Shown one piece after another: positions 28,401-33,786 of a stretch of DNA of 64,000 nt; the stretch's first letter is position 1, and each line of letters starts with the position of its first letter. The DNA is from Mimachlamys varia (lineage: Eukaryota > Mollusca > Bivalvia > Pectinida > Pectinidae), in assembly GCA_947623455.1 (NCBI GenBank), contig OX392534.1, forward strand, positions 33,299,426 to 33,363,425, written 5' to 3'. The translations under genes and the position numbers were made by a program. The notes under the pieces are model-generated. The model did no database searches. It saw only the letters and a program-made list of their open reading frames with translations, and was not told the origin of the DNA.

Positions 28401-29483
28401 CTCAATCTTTCTAGTGTTAATATTAACATATTAAGAATTTGTTTTGGTCATTGATCCGCTGTCATGCATATTTAAACATAACTCAGAGTTTCAAACATTC
28501 TGTGTGTTTTAGTTAACAATCTATCCACTTGTAACCTTATACAGGGATAAGACAAGGTGACCCTTTACATACATACATATCAGAGTATAGTTCTCTAAAT
28601 GTATAAACTTATTTTTTGGTGGCTGAATTTTCAGGCACATGTATAGACTATAAAACGTGTAAGTTTACCTGATATTGTGAGATTTTATGTTTCATAGTTT
28701 GTTTTAATGTTTCTGTTGATTCTAGTTTAATTTCTTGAATTTGTTGGTTACAAAGTTAAGTTATTTTGAGAAACGTTATTTGATTGAGATTGAAGCATGT
28801 TTGTTGAAGTGGGAAAATGAAAGGGAACATCTTCGTATCATAGGAAGTTAAGTACATGTGTATATATTCTGAAAAGAACTATAAAGCACCTATAACTATT
28901 CCCTCTGGGTGGTGAGGGTTGGGTTGGGAAGATTTCAGATGACCCTTGAGGTTGAAGAGTCAAAGGTGACTGCTGCATTTCATTTAGAACTCTTAATAGA
29001 TTATTCTTCATATTCATATTGTTCCTGAACCTTGATACACAATACCAGTGTCAATTTATTAATATACATTTTGTATTTGTTATCTATTAATTTAATTGTT
29101 TCCTTGCATGAATCTCCCTATTTGATACTCCATTCCAATGTCAAATTGTACCCTGTACTGTAACTTGTAAATGTGATTTAATTTCTCTAATTCCATTCTC
29201 ACCCATTTCCCCATAATTCAATATAATAGTAAATTATTTTACATTACTTTTTCACATTTAATTCCAACATCAAGTTTTTTTTCAAATTTTTTTTTTTCTC
29301 ATTTCATTTTTATTTGAAAATTAATTTCTTTCTGATTTTATGAATTTTTAGGTGCACAGTCGACTGCGGAGTAGAATTGCTGAACAGCTGATGAATGAGC
29401 TGGAATTGGACAATGAAAACACTATTGTACAGCTAGAAAAGCTACAACTAGATAGTGGCAGACCCAAGGAAACGGCTTACTGA
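1268..29483 (+). CDS. CCDC162-like coiled-coil protein (29 coding exons, 5' end outside window)
   Basis: These exons join in frame into about 1400 residues ending at TGA 29481-29483. I recognise a protein like coiled-coil domain-containing protein 162: globular, mostly helical conserved blocks first (for example WFIPHHTEALSMFKKLDDAD; FFLMQWKCLEFLKFDWGKW; MPKGASEIEV; KKIAREMTLVTAERAREESA), then long heptad-rich coiled coil from about residue 930 to 1265, then a Ser/Pro/Arg-rich basic stretch and a short acidic C-terminal helix. The family's biochemical role is not established; a structural or ciliary role would be inference. Human CCDC162P is annotated as a pseudogene, whereas every exon here is open. 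The start codon and N-terminal region lie left of base 1. All introns are GT-AG except one GC-AG (1997-2354). Exon boundaries rest on phase continuity plus splice consensus; the family name rests on recall of its conserved blocks. Confidence 0.78.
1406..1849. other. intron, no feature seen
   Basis: An AT-rich intron of 444 bases with no repeat or element that I can recognise. Confidence 0.6.
1850..1996 (+). CDS. CCDC162-like exon 2, GC donor
   Basis: Phase 0-0, 49 codons, LFSEVFADDPLFMCEIAQNM to VATVGRLME. The acceptor is ttgttgtttcag-like. The donor is GAG|gcaagt, a GC donor with otherwise perfect U1 complementarity. The only way to keep the frame to ALTYRYRLID in the next exon is to cut here, so the GC-AG intron is well supported. 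Confidence 0.88.
2033..2320. repeat. 26-bp repeat array in inverted (head-to-head) arrangement
   Basis: Units of about 26 bases (attatacatacaatcacata) repeat in one orientation from 2033 to about 2165. They continue as the reverse complement (tatgtgattgtatgtataat) from about 2168 to 2320. The two halves are complementary over roughly 130 bases, so the transcript could fold into a long stem. The array fills most of the 358-base GC-AG intron. Confidence 0.88.
2355..2414 (+). CDS. CCDC162-like exon 3
   Basis: Phase 0-0, 20 codons: ALTYRYRLIDSAWETDILAK. Acceptor ccttcctgttacag, donor AAG|gtaaga. The last 26 bases of this exon are the first copy of the exonic half of the adjoining 52-bp array. 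Confidence 0.9.
2389..4195 (+). repeat. 52-bp minisatellite carrying an exon end and splice donor, about 35 copies
   Basis: The motif tgggaaac recurs every 52 bases from 2391 to 4161, with rare indels. Each unit contains 26 bases equal to the end of exon 3 (cctgggaaac...cttgccaag), then the donor gtaaga, then 20 intron bases (tttaatcattgtccc-type). In many units the exon-like block is preceded by cag (tccctccag or cccctcag), giving a possible acceptor. In the right-hand third this becomes cgg or ggg, so the acceptor is lost while the donor is kept. The variable base in aaacNgac (A, G or T) is a silent Thr third position in the exon frame. Confidence 0.93.
4380..4534 (+). CDS. CCDC162-like exon 4
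   Basis: Phase 0 in, 2 out. IYKKQAEEMGYHESHMFIRF, then an acidic, proline-containing loop (KPPPTFMTQDQDDESAAD). Acceptor ttttgtttacag, donor ACAG|gtaaag. Confidence 0.9.
4847..5222. repeat. imperfect tandem repeat of about 132 bp, three copies
   Basis: Copies start near 4847, 4981 and 5111 with cttctc(a/g)(g)taacc-like or cttcaataagc. Each carries a tgacctt...aaggtcacag-type core near its end. They are diverged from each other and lie in the intron 4535-5888. The rest of that intron is AT-rich with nothing recognised. Confidence 0.7.
5889..5982 (+). CDS. CCDC162-like exon 5
   Basis: Phase 2-0. YVPINMFLGVHELDEGHVGR then FSFRTREGVLQ. Acceptor ttatgttaacag, donor CAG|gtaaat. Confidence 0.9.
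5983..6422. other. intron, no feature seen
   Basis: 440 AT-rich bases without a recognised element. Confidence 0.55.
6423..6556 (+). CDS. CCDC162-like exon 6
   Basis: Phase 0-2. IMRPGGVESLSAVLKAQIVQ to VDVCTPLKEPENLK. Acceptor gatatacag, donor AAG|gtacat. Confidence 0.88.
6996..7140. repeat. about 51-56-bp tandem repeat, three copies
   Basis: gtttcattttgaatatgctg recurs near 6998, 7049 and 7105 (the later copies with c for g). Each is followed by an A-rich tail with agaaagaaa. It lies in the intron 6557-7204, whose remainder shows nothing else. Confidence 0.7.
7205..7370 (+). CDS. CCDC162-like exon 7
   Basis: Phase 2-0. It encodes a low-complexity Ser/Gly/Thr-rich linker (LTGFSSGTGGTALGSKGLGR) ending in ESFVSIKLEK. 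Acceptor cactgtttgtag, donor AAG|gtagga. Confidence 0.87.
7599..7688 (-). mobile_element. TTAA-flanked ~90-bp MITE, copy 1
   Basis: Begins ttaacttattaaaccctga and ends caggggtattgagttaa, with the family core accattccaacctttgaatt. It is in reverse orientation relative to copies such as 58070-58160. See the family description at 58070. Confidence 0.75.
8042..8139 (+). CDS. CCDC162-like exon 8
   Basis: Phase 0-2. TPSRDLMLNEFVHKKSQMG to NTEEMEKLKR. Acceptor ttttgacttctacag. The donor AGAG|gtttgt is weaker than most but is required by the frame of the next exon. Confidence 0.87.
8222..8312 (+). mobile_element. TTAA-flanked ~90-bp MITE, copy 2
   Basis: ttaattgattcacccctgaa at the left and aggagtgaatgagttaa at the right, with the core ggttggaatagttcattatg. 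Direct orientation. Confidence 0.8.
8514..9343. repeat. 22-bp minisatellite, about 37 copies
   Basis: The unit is close to aacaatgtctagaaacaatt plus tc. It recurs with minor variants (caatgccttgaaataat; caacattgtc) until 9343, about 40 bases before the next exon. It dominates the intron 8140-9382. Confidence 0.92.
9383..9505 (+). CDS. CCDC162-like exon 9
   Basis: Phase 2-2. TLISDFCYMFNRRMAQFSLR then GQIIAYYNSIIRLLEDFQSL. Acceptor ttttgtccctgacag, donor TACG|gtaatt. Confidence 0.9.
9506..10216. other. intron, no feature seen
   Basis: 711 AT-rich bases. A 96-codon open frame runs from here into the next exon in another frame and is not supported by splice logic. Confidence 0.55.
10217..10297 (+). 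CDS. CCDC162-like exon 10
   Basis: Phase 2-2. NTYFMLGEPSEKKEDVDDLS then GLTPDPR, an acidic linker. Acceptor tttatattaacag, donor CAAG|gtacga. Confidence 0.87.
10298..10630. other. intron, no feature seen
   Basis: 333 bases with nothing recognised. Confidence 0.55.
10631..10911 (+). CDS. CCDC162-like exon 11 (longest internal exon)
   Basis: Phase 2-1, 281 bases. It contains the well-conserved looking block HVLNIWFIPHHTEALSMFKK, then VSALTYTVMIVASLHDMLQY and KMEFVSADWGGIEGI. Acceptor gattaacgcag, donor ATAG|gtaaga. Antisense and +1 open frames over this exon are shadows. Confidence 0.92.
10912..11623. other. intron, possible degraded inverted-repeat element
   Basis: A stretch from about 10993 to 11146 begins agcagggttttcc and ends tcagggaaaactc, with ggagtcct motifs inside. 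It may be a decayed short element, but the ends match poorly. The rest is AT-rich with nothing recognised. Confidence 0.35.
11624..11802 (+). CDS. CCDC162-like exon 12
   Basis: Phase 1-0. SELREIQKQIDSLPNPNDPA to VRHCMTDTFLSTGNVQAFK. Acceptor acatttatag, donor AAG|gtaaaa. Confidence 0.9.
12090..12241 (+). CDS. CCDC162-like exon 13
   Basis: Phase 0-2. SIKQNIHHALPALSNIQRPA to RELFPYRSFLGR. Acceptor cgttttttttctacag, donor GCCG|gtatgt. Confidence 0.9.
12242..12858. other. intron, no feature seen
   Basis: 617 AT-rich bases with no recognised repeat family. Confidence 0.5.
12859..12948 (+). CDS. CCDC162-like exon 14
   Basis: Phase 2-2. TGPFPLALYQFHMIEYYIQL then CLAGLKEVD. Acceptor tttggtatgttgcag, donor ACAG|gtcagt. 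Confidence 0.9.
12949..13387. other. intron, no feature seen
   Basis: 439 bases with A-rich runs and no recognised element. Confidence 0.5.
13388..13611 (+). CDS. CCDC162-like exon 15
   Basis: Phase 2-1. HVANGEILGVTLLMEDALQS, then a Ser/Gly/Arg/Thr-rich flexible segment (SRGGSRTGSRATSRTDVHKD). Acceptor gattactttgttag, donor CTAC|gtaagt. Open frames on the other strand and in other frames here are shadows. Confidence 0.88.
13737..13905 (+). CDS. CCDC162-like exon 16, tandem acceptor
   Basis: Phase 1-2. It holds the aromatic-rich block LLKFFLMQWKCLEFLKFDWG and QVEKIESPPLFKEFW. Two acceptors six bases apart (gacacag|ccacag|gaag) both keep the frame, so exon starts at 13737 and 13743 are equally legal; I list the first. 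Donor TTTG|gtgagt. Confidence 0.87.
13906..14571. other. intron, no feature seen
   Basis: 666 AT-rich bases with nothing recognised. Confidence 0.5.
14572..14722 (+). CDS. CCDC162-like exon 17
   Basis: Phase 2-0. KLYKTEILMPVLTSIARRLG then DPLVMPKGASEIEVRSKQ. Acceptor tgttatctacag, donor CAG|gtaagt. Confidence 0.92.
14974..15062 (+). mobile_element. TTAA-type ~90-bp MITE, copy 3 (decayed left end)
   Basis: The right half is intact (ggttggaatagttcattatg to ggggtgaatgag). The left end reads acatccatccctgcaga, with the TIR eroded. It ends about 55 bases before the next exon. Confidence 0.65.
15117..15254 (+). CDS. CCDC162-like exon 18
   Basis: Phase 0-0, 46 codons. LIKLLETYECHQIMEIRKKI then AREMTLVTAERAREESALST. 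Acceptor tctatttaaacag, donor CAA|gtaagc. Confidence 0.92.
15255..15703. other. intron, no feature seen
   Basis: 449 AT-rich bases with nothing recognised. Confidence 0.5.
15704..15885 (+). CDS. CCDC162-like exon 19
   Basis: Phase 0-2. AMKESFTINKPHLTENFVDL, then an acidic EGEEGE patch, ending MGREKSNFE. Acceptor ctcctaaataaag (a poor pyrimidine tract but required by phase), donor AAAG|gtaagg. Confidence 0.9.
16018..16216. mobile_element. long-TIR palindromic MITE, about 200 bp
   Basis: The left arm reads cctggccctgatttcatcaa, then cgttccttaacttaac...aaatctccataggaaa. The right arm is its near reverse complement (tttcctatggagatttttt...ttaaggaatgttgatgaaa, then ccggggccagg). The arms cover about 70 bases each, so the element is almost a complete foldback. 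I found no coding content. Confidence 0.85.
16505..16833 (+). repeat. 42-44-bp minisatellite carrying a splice acceptor and exon start, seven copies
   Basis: Exon-like starts (ctacacaatgtactac) occur at 16548, 16590, 16634, 16678, 16722, 16766 and 16808. Each is preceded by a pyrimidine-rich tract and cag (tttctctctgtatattcag). Only the last continues into the full exon 20. Looser forerunners (tttctctttgtaaaacag-like) extend left to about 16440. Long open frames here come from the repeat. Confidence 0.92.
16808..16971 (+). CDS. CCDC162-like exon 20, start of coiled coil
   Basis: Phase 2-1. YTMYYENLMKVHHQLLYQKE then QEVKQLKDQVKMYQNNVQVE. Heptad-like spacing of hydrophobic residues starts here. 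The acceptor ctctatattcag is the last of seven near-identical ones. Acceptors at 16766 (+42 bases) and 16634 (+174 bases) would also keep an open frame. Confidence 0.88.
16972..17824. other. intron with a dispersed-repeat fragment
   Basis: About 17420-17600 resembles the element at 50562-50957. Shared pieces are ggtaatcttattt, ctaattacagtttctg and gctaaaatttga. The remainder is AT-rich with T- and A-runs. Confidence 0.6.
17825..17981 (+). CDS. CCDC162-like exon 21
   Basis: Phase 1-2. ITALRAKIYEMRSTTLNQEA to CDHIKAKFDEFR, coiled coil. Acceptor ctgtctgtcttcag, donor TCAG|gtacga. Confidence 0.92.
18158..18315. repeat. 20-bp tandem repeat, about eight copies
   Basis: The unit gatattaagcagtgacatgt is nearly perfect (aagcag, aagtag and aagcgg variants). 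It lies in the intron 17982-18584. Confidence 0.93.
18585..18685 (+). CDS. CCDC162-like exon 22
   Basis: Phase 2-1. HELHDDVNDMITETRRETLR then SMESVKQKSMADA. Acceptor aaaatttatgcag, donor GCAG|gtaagg. It is followed by the gene's longest intron in the window (18686-23167). Confidence 0.9.
19926..20395. mobile_element. MITE-like element with internal 56-bp array
   Basis: The left end reads tacagtaatacccaatttac. The right end is roughly the reverse complement (gttagtggggtttgactgta, then ttac). Internally, tttgactgtattcctcgaac recurs at 20100, 20156, 20212, 20268, 20324 and 20380, an array of 55-56-bp units with a gatcaggtccccacgaatt core. The terminal similarity is imperfect, so the element call is weaker than the repeat call. 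Confidence 0.65.
21319..21486. repeat. 84-bp perfect tandem duplication
   Basis: The block beginning gttggaattacttcgttgcc at 21321 is repeated without visible change at 21405. The match continues through gaactcaacagaattaaaca. The identity suggests a recent event. Confidence 0.9.
23168..23316 (+). CDS. CCDC162-like exon 23
   Basis: Phase 1-0. EELIQRNLAKSEQIRELKNE then NHNLNVLVLKIKAMNNWRQN, coiled coil. Acceptor ttgtacttgttcag, donor ACA|gtgagg. Confidence 0.92.
23483..23708 (+). mobile_element. tRNA-derived SINE
   Basis: It starts ggggccgcggtggccgagtt with a box-A-like tggccgagttgttaagg, then a box-B-like gagatcgaatccc about 50 bases on. A unique body follows (cagttgccaggtactcacca; ccttaaatgaccctggctgt), and then an A-rich tail of aaacaaaataaaccaaacc type. 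I recall near-identical SINEs as very common in bivalve genomes. It sits in the intron 23317-23829. Confidence 0.85.
23830..24000 (+). CDS. CCDC162-like exon 24
   Basis: Phase 0-0, 57 codons. INQLKMDANQSKKEYVQIKM to ECNEIRKQLDKE, coiled coil. Acceptor aattttcacag, donor GAG|gtatgt. Confidence 0.93.
24001..24579. other. intron, no feature seen
   Basis: 579 bases with nothing recognised. Confidence 0.5.
24580..24675 (+). CDS. CCDC162-like exon 25
   Basis: Phase 0-0, 32 codons. LKEKLEKTHEEMQRAASQKQ then LEMAKQANIEKL, coiled coil. Acceptor tcttgcatttacag, donor CTG|gtgagt. Confidence 0.93.
24685..25120. repeat. irregular ggtcacacag-type array
   Basis: Starting about ten bases after the exon 25 donor, short words (aggtcacacag, aggtcatacag, aatgttacacatagg) repeat in a loose higher-order order. 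They run through most of the intron 24676-25295. Confidence 0.85.
25296..25484 (+). CDS. CCDC162-like exon 26
   Basis: Phase 0-0, 63 codons. IEELDYKDTRLKTMLDVQDK to LDAFNRVDELQTH, the last long coiled-coil exon. Acceptor cttgtctcggtag, donor CAT|gtaagt. Confidence 0.93.
25570..25658 (-). mobile_element. TTAA-type ~90-bp MITE, copy 4
   Basis: It begins ttaactccttcacccccaac and ends atcaggggtgaataaaatg. The right terminus is decayed. Reverse orientation. Confidence 0.65.
25912..25990 (+). CDS. CCDC162-like exon 27
   Basis: Phase 0-1. VYDIESAFMTRTQSAITARP then LSPAQTG, leaving the coiled coil. Acceptor aaaacgtctag, donor ACAG|gtcaga. Without splicing, the frame stays open to a nearby stop, but the spliced path continues the protein. 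Confidence 0.85.
26475..26900 (+). repeat. 46-bp minisatellite abutting a splice acceptor, about nine copies
   Basis: cttgtcaaggtcctgtgttt recurs every 46 bases from 26504 onward. Each unit contains ttgtaagtat, a donor-like gtaagt. The last unit runs straight into the acceptor (tgtgtttgtattttacag) of exon 28, so part of the functional pyrimidine tract is repeat-derived. Confidence 0.92.
26909..27111 (+). CDS. CCDC162-like exon 28
   Basis: Phase 1-0, 203 bases. A basic Ser/Pro-rich segment (KSNNSKRAQSAYGTARSRMS; GTPTPSGVWPPPVSWPAGHR) ending KKSIQRPKT. Probably disordered. Acceptor tgtttgtattttacag, donor ACT|gtaagt. Confidence 0.9.
27112..29351. other. 2.2-kb intron
   Basis: AT-rich. It contains one TTAA MITE copy (27757-27847) and otherwise nothing recognised. 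Confidence 0.6.
27757..27847 (+). mobile_element. TTAA-flanked ~90-bp MITE, copy 5
   Basis: ttaactcattcacccctaaa at the left and cagaggtaaatgacttaa at the right, with the core gaactcttccaaatc. Direct orientation. Confidence 0.8.
29352..29483 (+). CDS. CCDC162-like last coding exon 29
   Basis: Phase 0 in, 43 codons plus TGA. VHSRLRSRIAEQLMNELELD then NENTIVQLEKLQLDSGRPKE. Acceptor tgatttt...aatttttag. The stop at 29481 is followed by non-coding AT-rich sequence. Confidence 0.92.
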   Translation: MHSRLRSRIAEQLMNELELDNENTIVQLEKLQLDSGRPKETAY

Positions 29484-30720
29484 TTACAGGACAGGGGACA
29501 TAACTCACGGTCTTACAAATGAAGCAAAATGACATACAGATGAGGCAGTCTGGTGAAATTGGTGACATAGCGACATGATTTCTTGCTTTTTACAAGTGAC
29601 TAGATCATGAAACTGGAAAAAATAATTACCACGTTCAATGCACATTATTCTGTGGAATGTTTTTCCGTTTTGAAGCAAGGGAAATGACCATTGCCATCAA
29701 TTGGACGAAAGATTATAACCGAGAAAATTTCTGTAACAGTGTACTACTGGTCAAGGGGAAATAACTCATGATTGCTTGACAGTTTGAAAGATGGCCAGCC
29801 TTGATACAAACATACAGTTGCTGCTAAAAACATGTAATGAATTGCATGTGACATTCAATTTGATTCCATTTTCTCATTATTTTGCTGAGATCATACAGAA
29901 AACATTTAGTTGAACATAAGCACTTGGCTATAGTGAAAATGAGTTGAAAGATTTGTTCAAATTGAACAGGTATACATTCATTGGCCTGCATTTTTTATTG
30001 AATCAGTTGTCAGACTAAATTAAAGAAAATTTGACTGTTGGATATGTTAGGTCTGGTCTATGTAGACAAAAATGTGTACATGTATTTATATAATCTGACC
30101 ATTCTTTGTGAATGCTACAGTTATAGACACTACTGATATTGAACAAGATTCTTGCTGGTGACTTAATGAATTTCCTTCAGTTTTTTGTGTAAAACACAAA
30201 ATTTCCTTTACTTTAATTCATATAGTGCATGCAATAAGTAGAAAGCTAGTGTGAGTGAATAAGATATGGCTATAAATACATTTATTTACATGTTGAATTG
30301 ACATTTTATGTTGTTTGGGTTTAATAAGGAACTTCCCAGCTTAAAATTGTCAATTATTTATTTTAATATAATATACTCCAAGATTGTGCCTTTCTATGCA
30401 TGTGGCAAAATTTGATGAATTTCATGTTTGTGACCTAAATATAAATACACCTGTACTGATTTTTTAAATGGTGTCTGGTATTAACTTGAAGACAGTATTG
30501 TTATGTTGTATTAATGTTGTAAATCATTTTCATAAATTTTGCAAATTTTACTAGAGGAAATAATATTTTACTTTTATGTTATTTGCAAAACTTGATTAAT
30601 ATAGCATGAAAGAACTTAATTTCCTGAAAAATAGAAAAATCCAGACATTTTCAGCATCGTTTGGGTATTCAGCTACCTATTAGTTTGAGTGGATGCTGTT
30701 TGTGTTTGCATTGGTGCTAA

Positions 30721-30763
30721 TGAATATTCGTAATGAATATTCAGGACCTCTTACGAATATTCA
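30721..30763 (+). other. perfect 13-bp hairpin in the presumed 3' UTR
   Basis: tgaatattcgtaa (30721-30733) and ttacgaatattca (30751-30763) are exact reverse complements around a 17-base loop. Confidence 0.8.
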
Positions 30764-31840
30764 TAAACCAAATATACTATGTGATAAAAAAGTATAATGA
30801 TTAAATATGTATAGCATTATATACTATTCAAAATTAGGAAAATATCTTGAAATTATTCTTTTTTCCCTGGCATATATTGAATTGTTATTTTGATTATGAT
30901 AATATTTAGCATGACTTTGATTACACATCAAATATTATCTCATATATTTGAAATAAAAGTTAAAAACATTAGATGGTATAAGTACTAGAATATATCAGCT
31001 TTGTATTAATACTTACTCTTTGATTCAGTTTTGTACAAAGGACTACAAGATCTATCACTTGTGTTGTGATTATTTGTGTTGGTATTTATGGTTAAGTATA
31101 AGCAATAGTTACATTTATCACTCTGTCATATTTGCCAAATAGTATTGCCCAAAATACTACAATGTATTATATTCAAAATTTTGAATGTTGTACTTTTTTT
31201 TCTTTCTTATTTTCCAAAAAACTAGCCAAGATTCAAACCATCATTTTAAGGGTTGACATTTGTTATTAGATTCAATCTTTTCCCGAAATGACTTTGCAAG
31301 TTATTTTTCTATTTCATTAACTTTGGTTTATGTATGTATTTGTGGTGTTCTGTTAAAATGTTGTTACCATTGATATAAATGACATTGTATAAAGTGGTTA
31401 CCATGGAAACATCAATGATTTGTAACCATGGGAATGATCTATGTGAAAGAAATATATATTTATACATAAGTGCTGCTTCTCTACAGAATTCTGTTTTACA
31501 CAGGTTTTCTTCTTAGACAGGTGGTAACTATGACAACATTTTCAGTAAACCATTCCGTCCATTTGAATGAAGTCATTATCGTGTACGAATGGAAATCCGT
31601 AAAACAAAATGGCTACATCTGTGAGATATGAAATTATGGATTCTTGTTACAGCATTATACATAAGCTTTTTATTCTATCTAATAGATAAGATAGTTTGCA
31701 AATAGTCTGCATGTATTAATTTTTTACAACTTTTACAAAAGTTAACTTAGGGCATATGTTGTGTATAGGCCTAGAGCTATTGCTGTGATAGAACTAGTAA
31801 AAGCATTCCAGTTTTAGAATGTATATTGTACTACAGATTT

Positions 31841-31846
31841 AATAAA
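31841..31846 (+). terminator. polyadenylation signal AATAAA
   Basis: Canonical hexamer with a downstream T/G-rich element at about 31865-31880. It is the likely 3' end of the CCDC162-like transcript. Confidence 0.6.
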
Positions 31847-32342
31847 CAAATGTGATCTTATAACTCTGGTTTTGTTCTTTATTAAGTGGGGACTATTTGG
31901 TTTTGCAAAATATATATGATCTCTTTAAGTTGTTTTCTAGAGGTTTCATTTCCTGTCCAAACATGAAGGTCAAAGATGATGGAATATCGTTCCCATGGAG
32001 AAATCATGAAAGACAGCACTAGAAAAAGGCTGGAGAGGGGGGGGGGGGGGGGGGGGGGGGGTTAGGGGGAATTGAAAATTGCAAATATTTTTGATGAATT
32101 GAGCAGAACGGTTTTGGTCACTTCAAGCAAATTATAACAGAAAACAAGAATTCAGTATTGTGACCATCAGCATATTGGCATGTAGGTGGAGACTTTGTGA
32201 TGAGATGTCCTGTTGTGACGTAACATAGATTATATTTGTGAATGGTCCAGGGCAATTCAGCTCATATTTCTACAACAAAACATGATGAGCTTCATTTCTT
32301 TTACAAAATTTATAAAACAAGTTATTTCAGCTTATATTAATC

Positions 32343-32505
32343 ACTTGTCGGCGCGCATGTGTGTAAGGGGTCTTTTTGTGGGGTCTTGCATGTGGTCGGG
32401 CAGGTGACCAGATACTTTTTCACATATGATTGGGGAATTGAACCCAGGGCACTTTGGTGAAAGGCAAGTGATCATGAGCTGTCCACTGCACCAACAGACC
32501 ATTCT
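32343..32505 (-). mobile_element. tRNA-like SINE copy (diverged)
   Basis: It shares ggggtctttttgtgg, tggtcgg(g/a)cag(g/t)tgacc and ttggtgaaaggcaagtg with 32695-32845. The ggaattgaacccagg near the right end is a box-B-like motif on the minus strand. I recall this type as common in molluscs. Confidence 0.6.
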
Positions 32506-32694
32506 ATGAGAATCGCACGAAATGTGTAAAACTATGCATGCTGTAAATTTTTAGAGTATGTTCAATTCTTAAAGGTGTCAATCTTATGTAGAAAGTAGGT
32601 CAAATTCATGGACTTGCTTTAAATAAACTTAATTTGTTTCACGACAATCATGCAACAAGTTATCCAACCTACGATGTATATTAATTACTTTTGT

Positions 32695-32845
32695 TGGCCG
32701 GGATGTTGGCAAGTGAGGGGTCTTTTTGTGGAAGGAAACCCAAGAGTACCCAGAGAAACACACATGGTCGGACAGTTGACCCCATATACCTTTTCACGTG
32801 TGATCTGGGAGTCAAACCCCAGCCGCCTTGGTGAAAGGCAAGTGT
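32695..32845 (-). mobile_element. tRNA-like SINE copy
   Basis: Fuller copy of the repeat at 32343. It has aggaaacccaagagtaccca and gtgatctgggagtcaaaccc. On the minus strand, ggggtttgactccc fits the tRNA box B. Confidence 0.65.
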
Positions 32846-33786
32846 GCTCAAATGAGACTAAAATTTTAGCTTCTGTTACAAGCATTTCCTAGATCAACCC
32901 TATCTGTATGATGATGCTAGCTCAGTTACATACAGATGGCTGTGACAATCCTTTCCAATCGTCTGTTCAATATCCCCACCAATTATTTTTTGATCGGGAG
33001 AAAAATCTAAATTGCAAAAAACAAAGACTTCAGTACCATTGATTGCCTCTTTGAATTACATAACAATGTGATTAGTTGCCTGTTCACTAAACCTACTGAG
33101 TAATGATGTACCAGACACCATCACAAATCTGTCACATGTATTTCAAATTGTCTTTCTGTAAAAATCTGGTGAAAGAGGACATACATCATTATATAAGGAA
33201 ATAGGTAAAAGGAGTACTTTGATTGGTTAAGAATGTGTCAGGTGACATGTTATCAATATAAAACCATTAACATAAAAATAAATGAGAAAAAAACACCAAA
33301 AATTAATACAAGTGCAATGTATTTGATAAGAATTTTTTTTATATTTTGTATTTAATATTATCAAGGATAACTATGTATAATGGGAATTGAGGTTAAAATT
33401 TTGACAAATAGAGATCCTTCTTTACCTTTGTGCATATAAAAAGTCTGGCGCCACTATGCAAATATTTTTTGTATCAGTTTTTCTCTGTGATTTTAATCAG
33501 TTTCATGTTTGATTTATCTAAATGTGGAAATCAATCTGTGATGCCTGTGAACAGTATCCATCCCTTAAATGACAATTCAATCACAGACAACTTCCACTGT
33601 CATAACGAGAAATGTTGACCATGTGTGAAAAAAACCTTTTAAACCAATTGCCTTTCAAAAGTCAAACATTCTATTTGTGGAGTGAATTTTGAAATTTTGA
33701 TGATTAAGCAATAACATGTATTGATGTATATCTCTCCATTTTCGGTGAAGATTTCGTCAAAACATTTGCCATTTCTGTATAAGTAA

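Larger units (their letters stand above)
29484..31860 (+). other. presumed 3' UTR of the CCDC162-like gene
   Basis: About 2.4 kb without open frames, directly after the stop codon. There is an AATAAA at 30952-30957 and another at 31841-31846. The second is followed by a T/G-rich stretch (ctctggttttgttcttt), so it is the better end. Contains a perfect hairpin at 30721-30763. The extent is inferred, not seen directly. Confidence 0.6.
31861..33786. other. intergenic
   Basis: Contains a run of about 25 G (32037-32061) and two diverged copies of one SINE-like repeat (32343 and 32695). No gene is supported. Confidence 0.6.
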
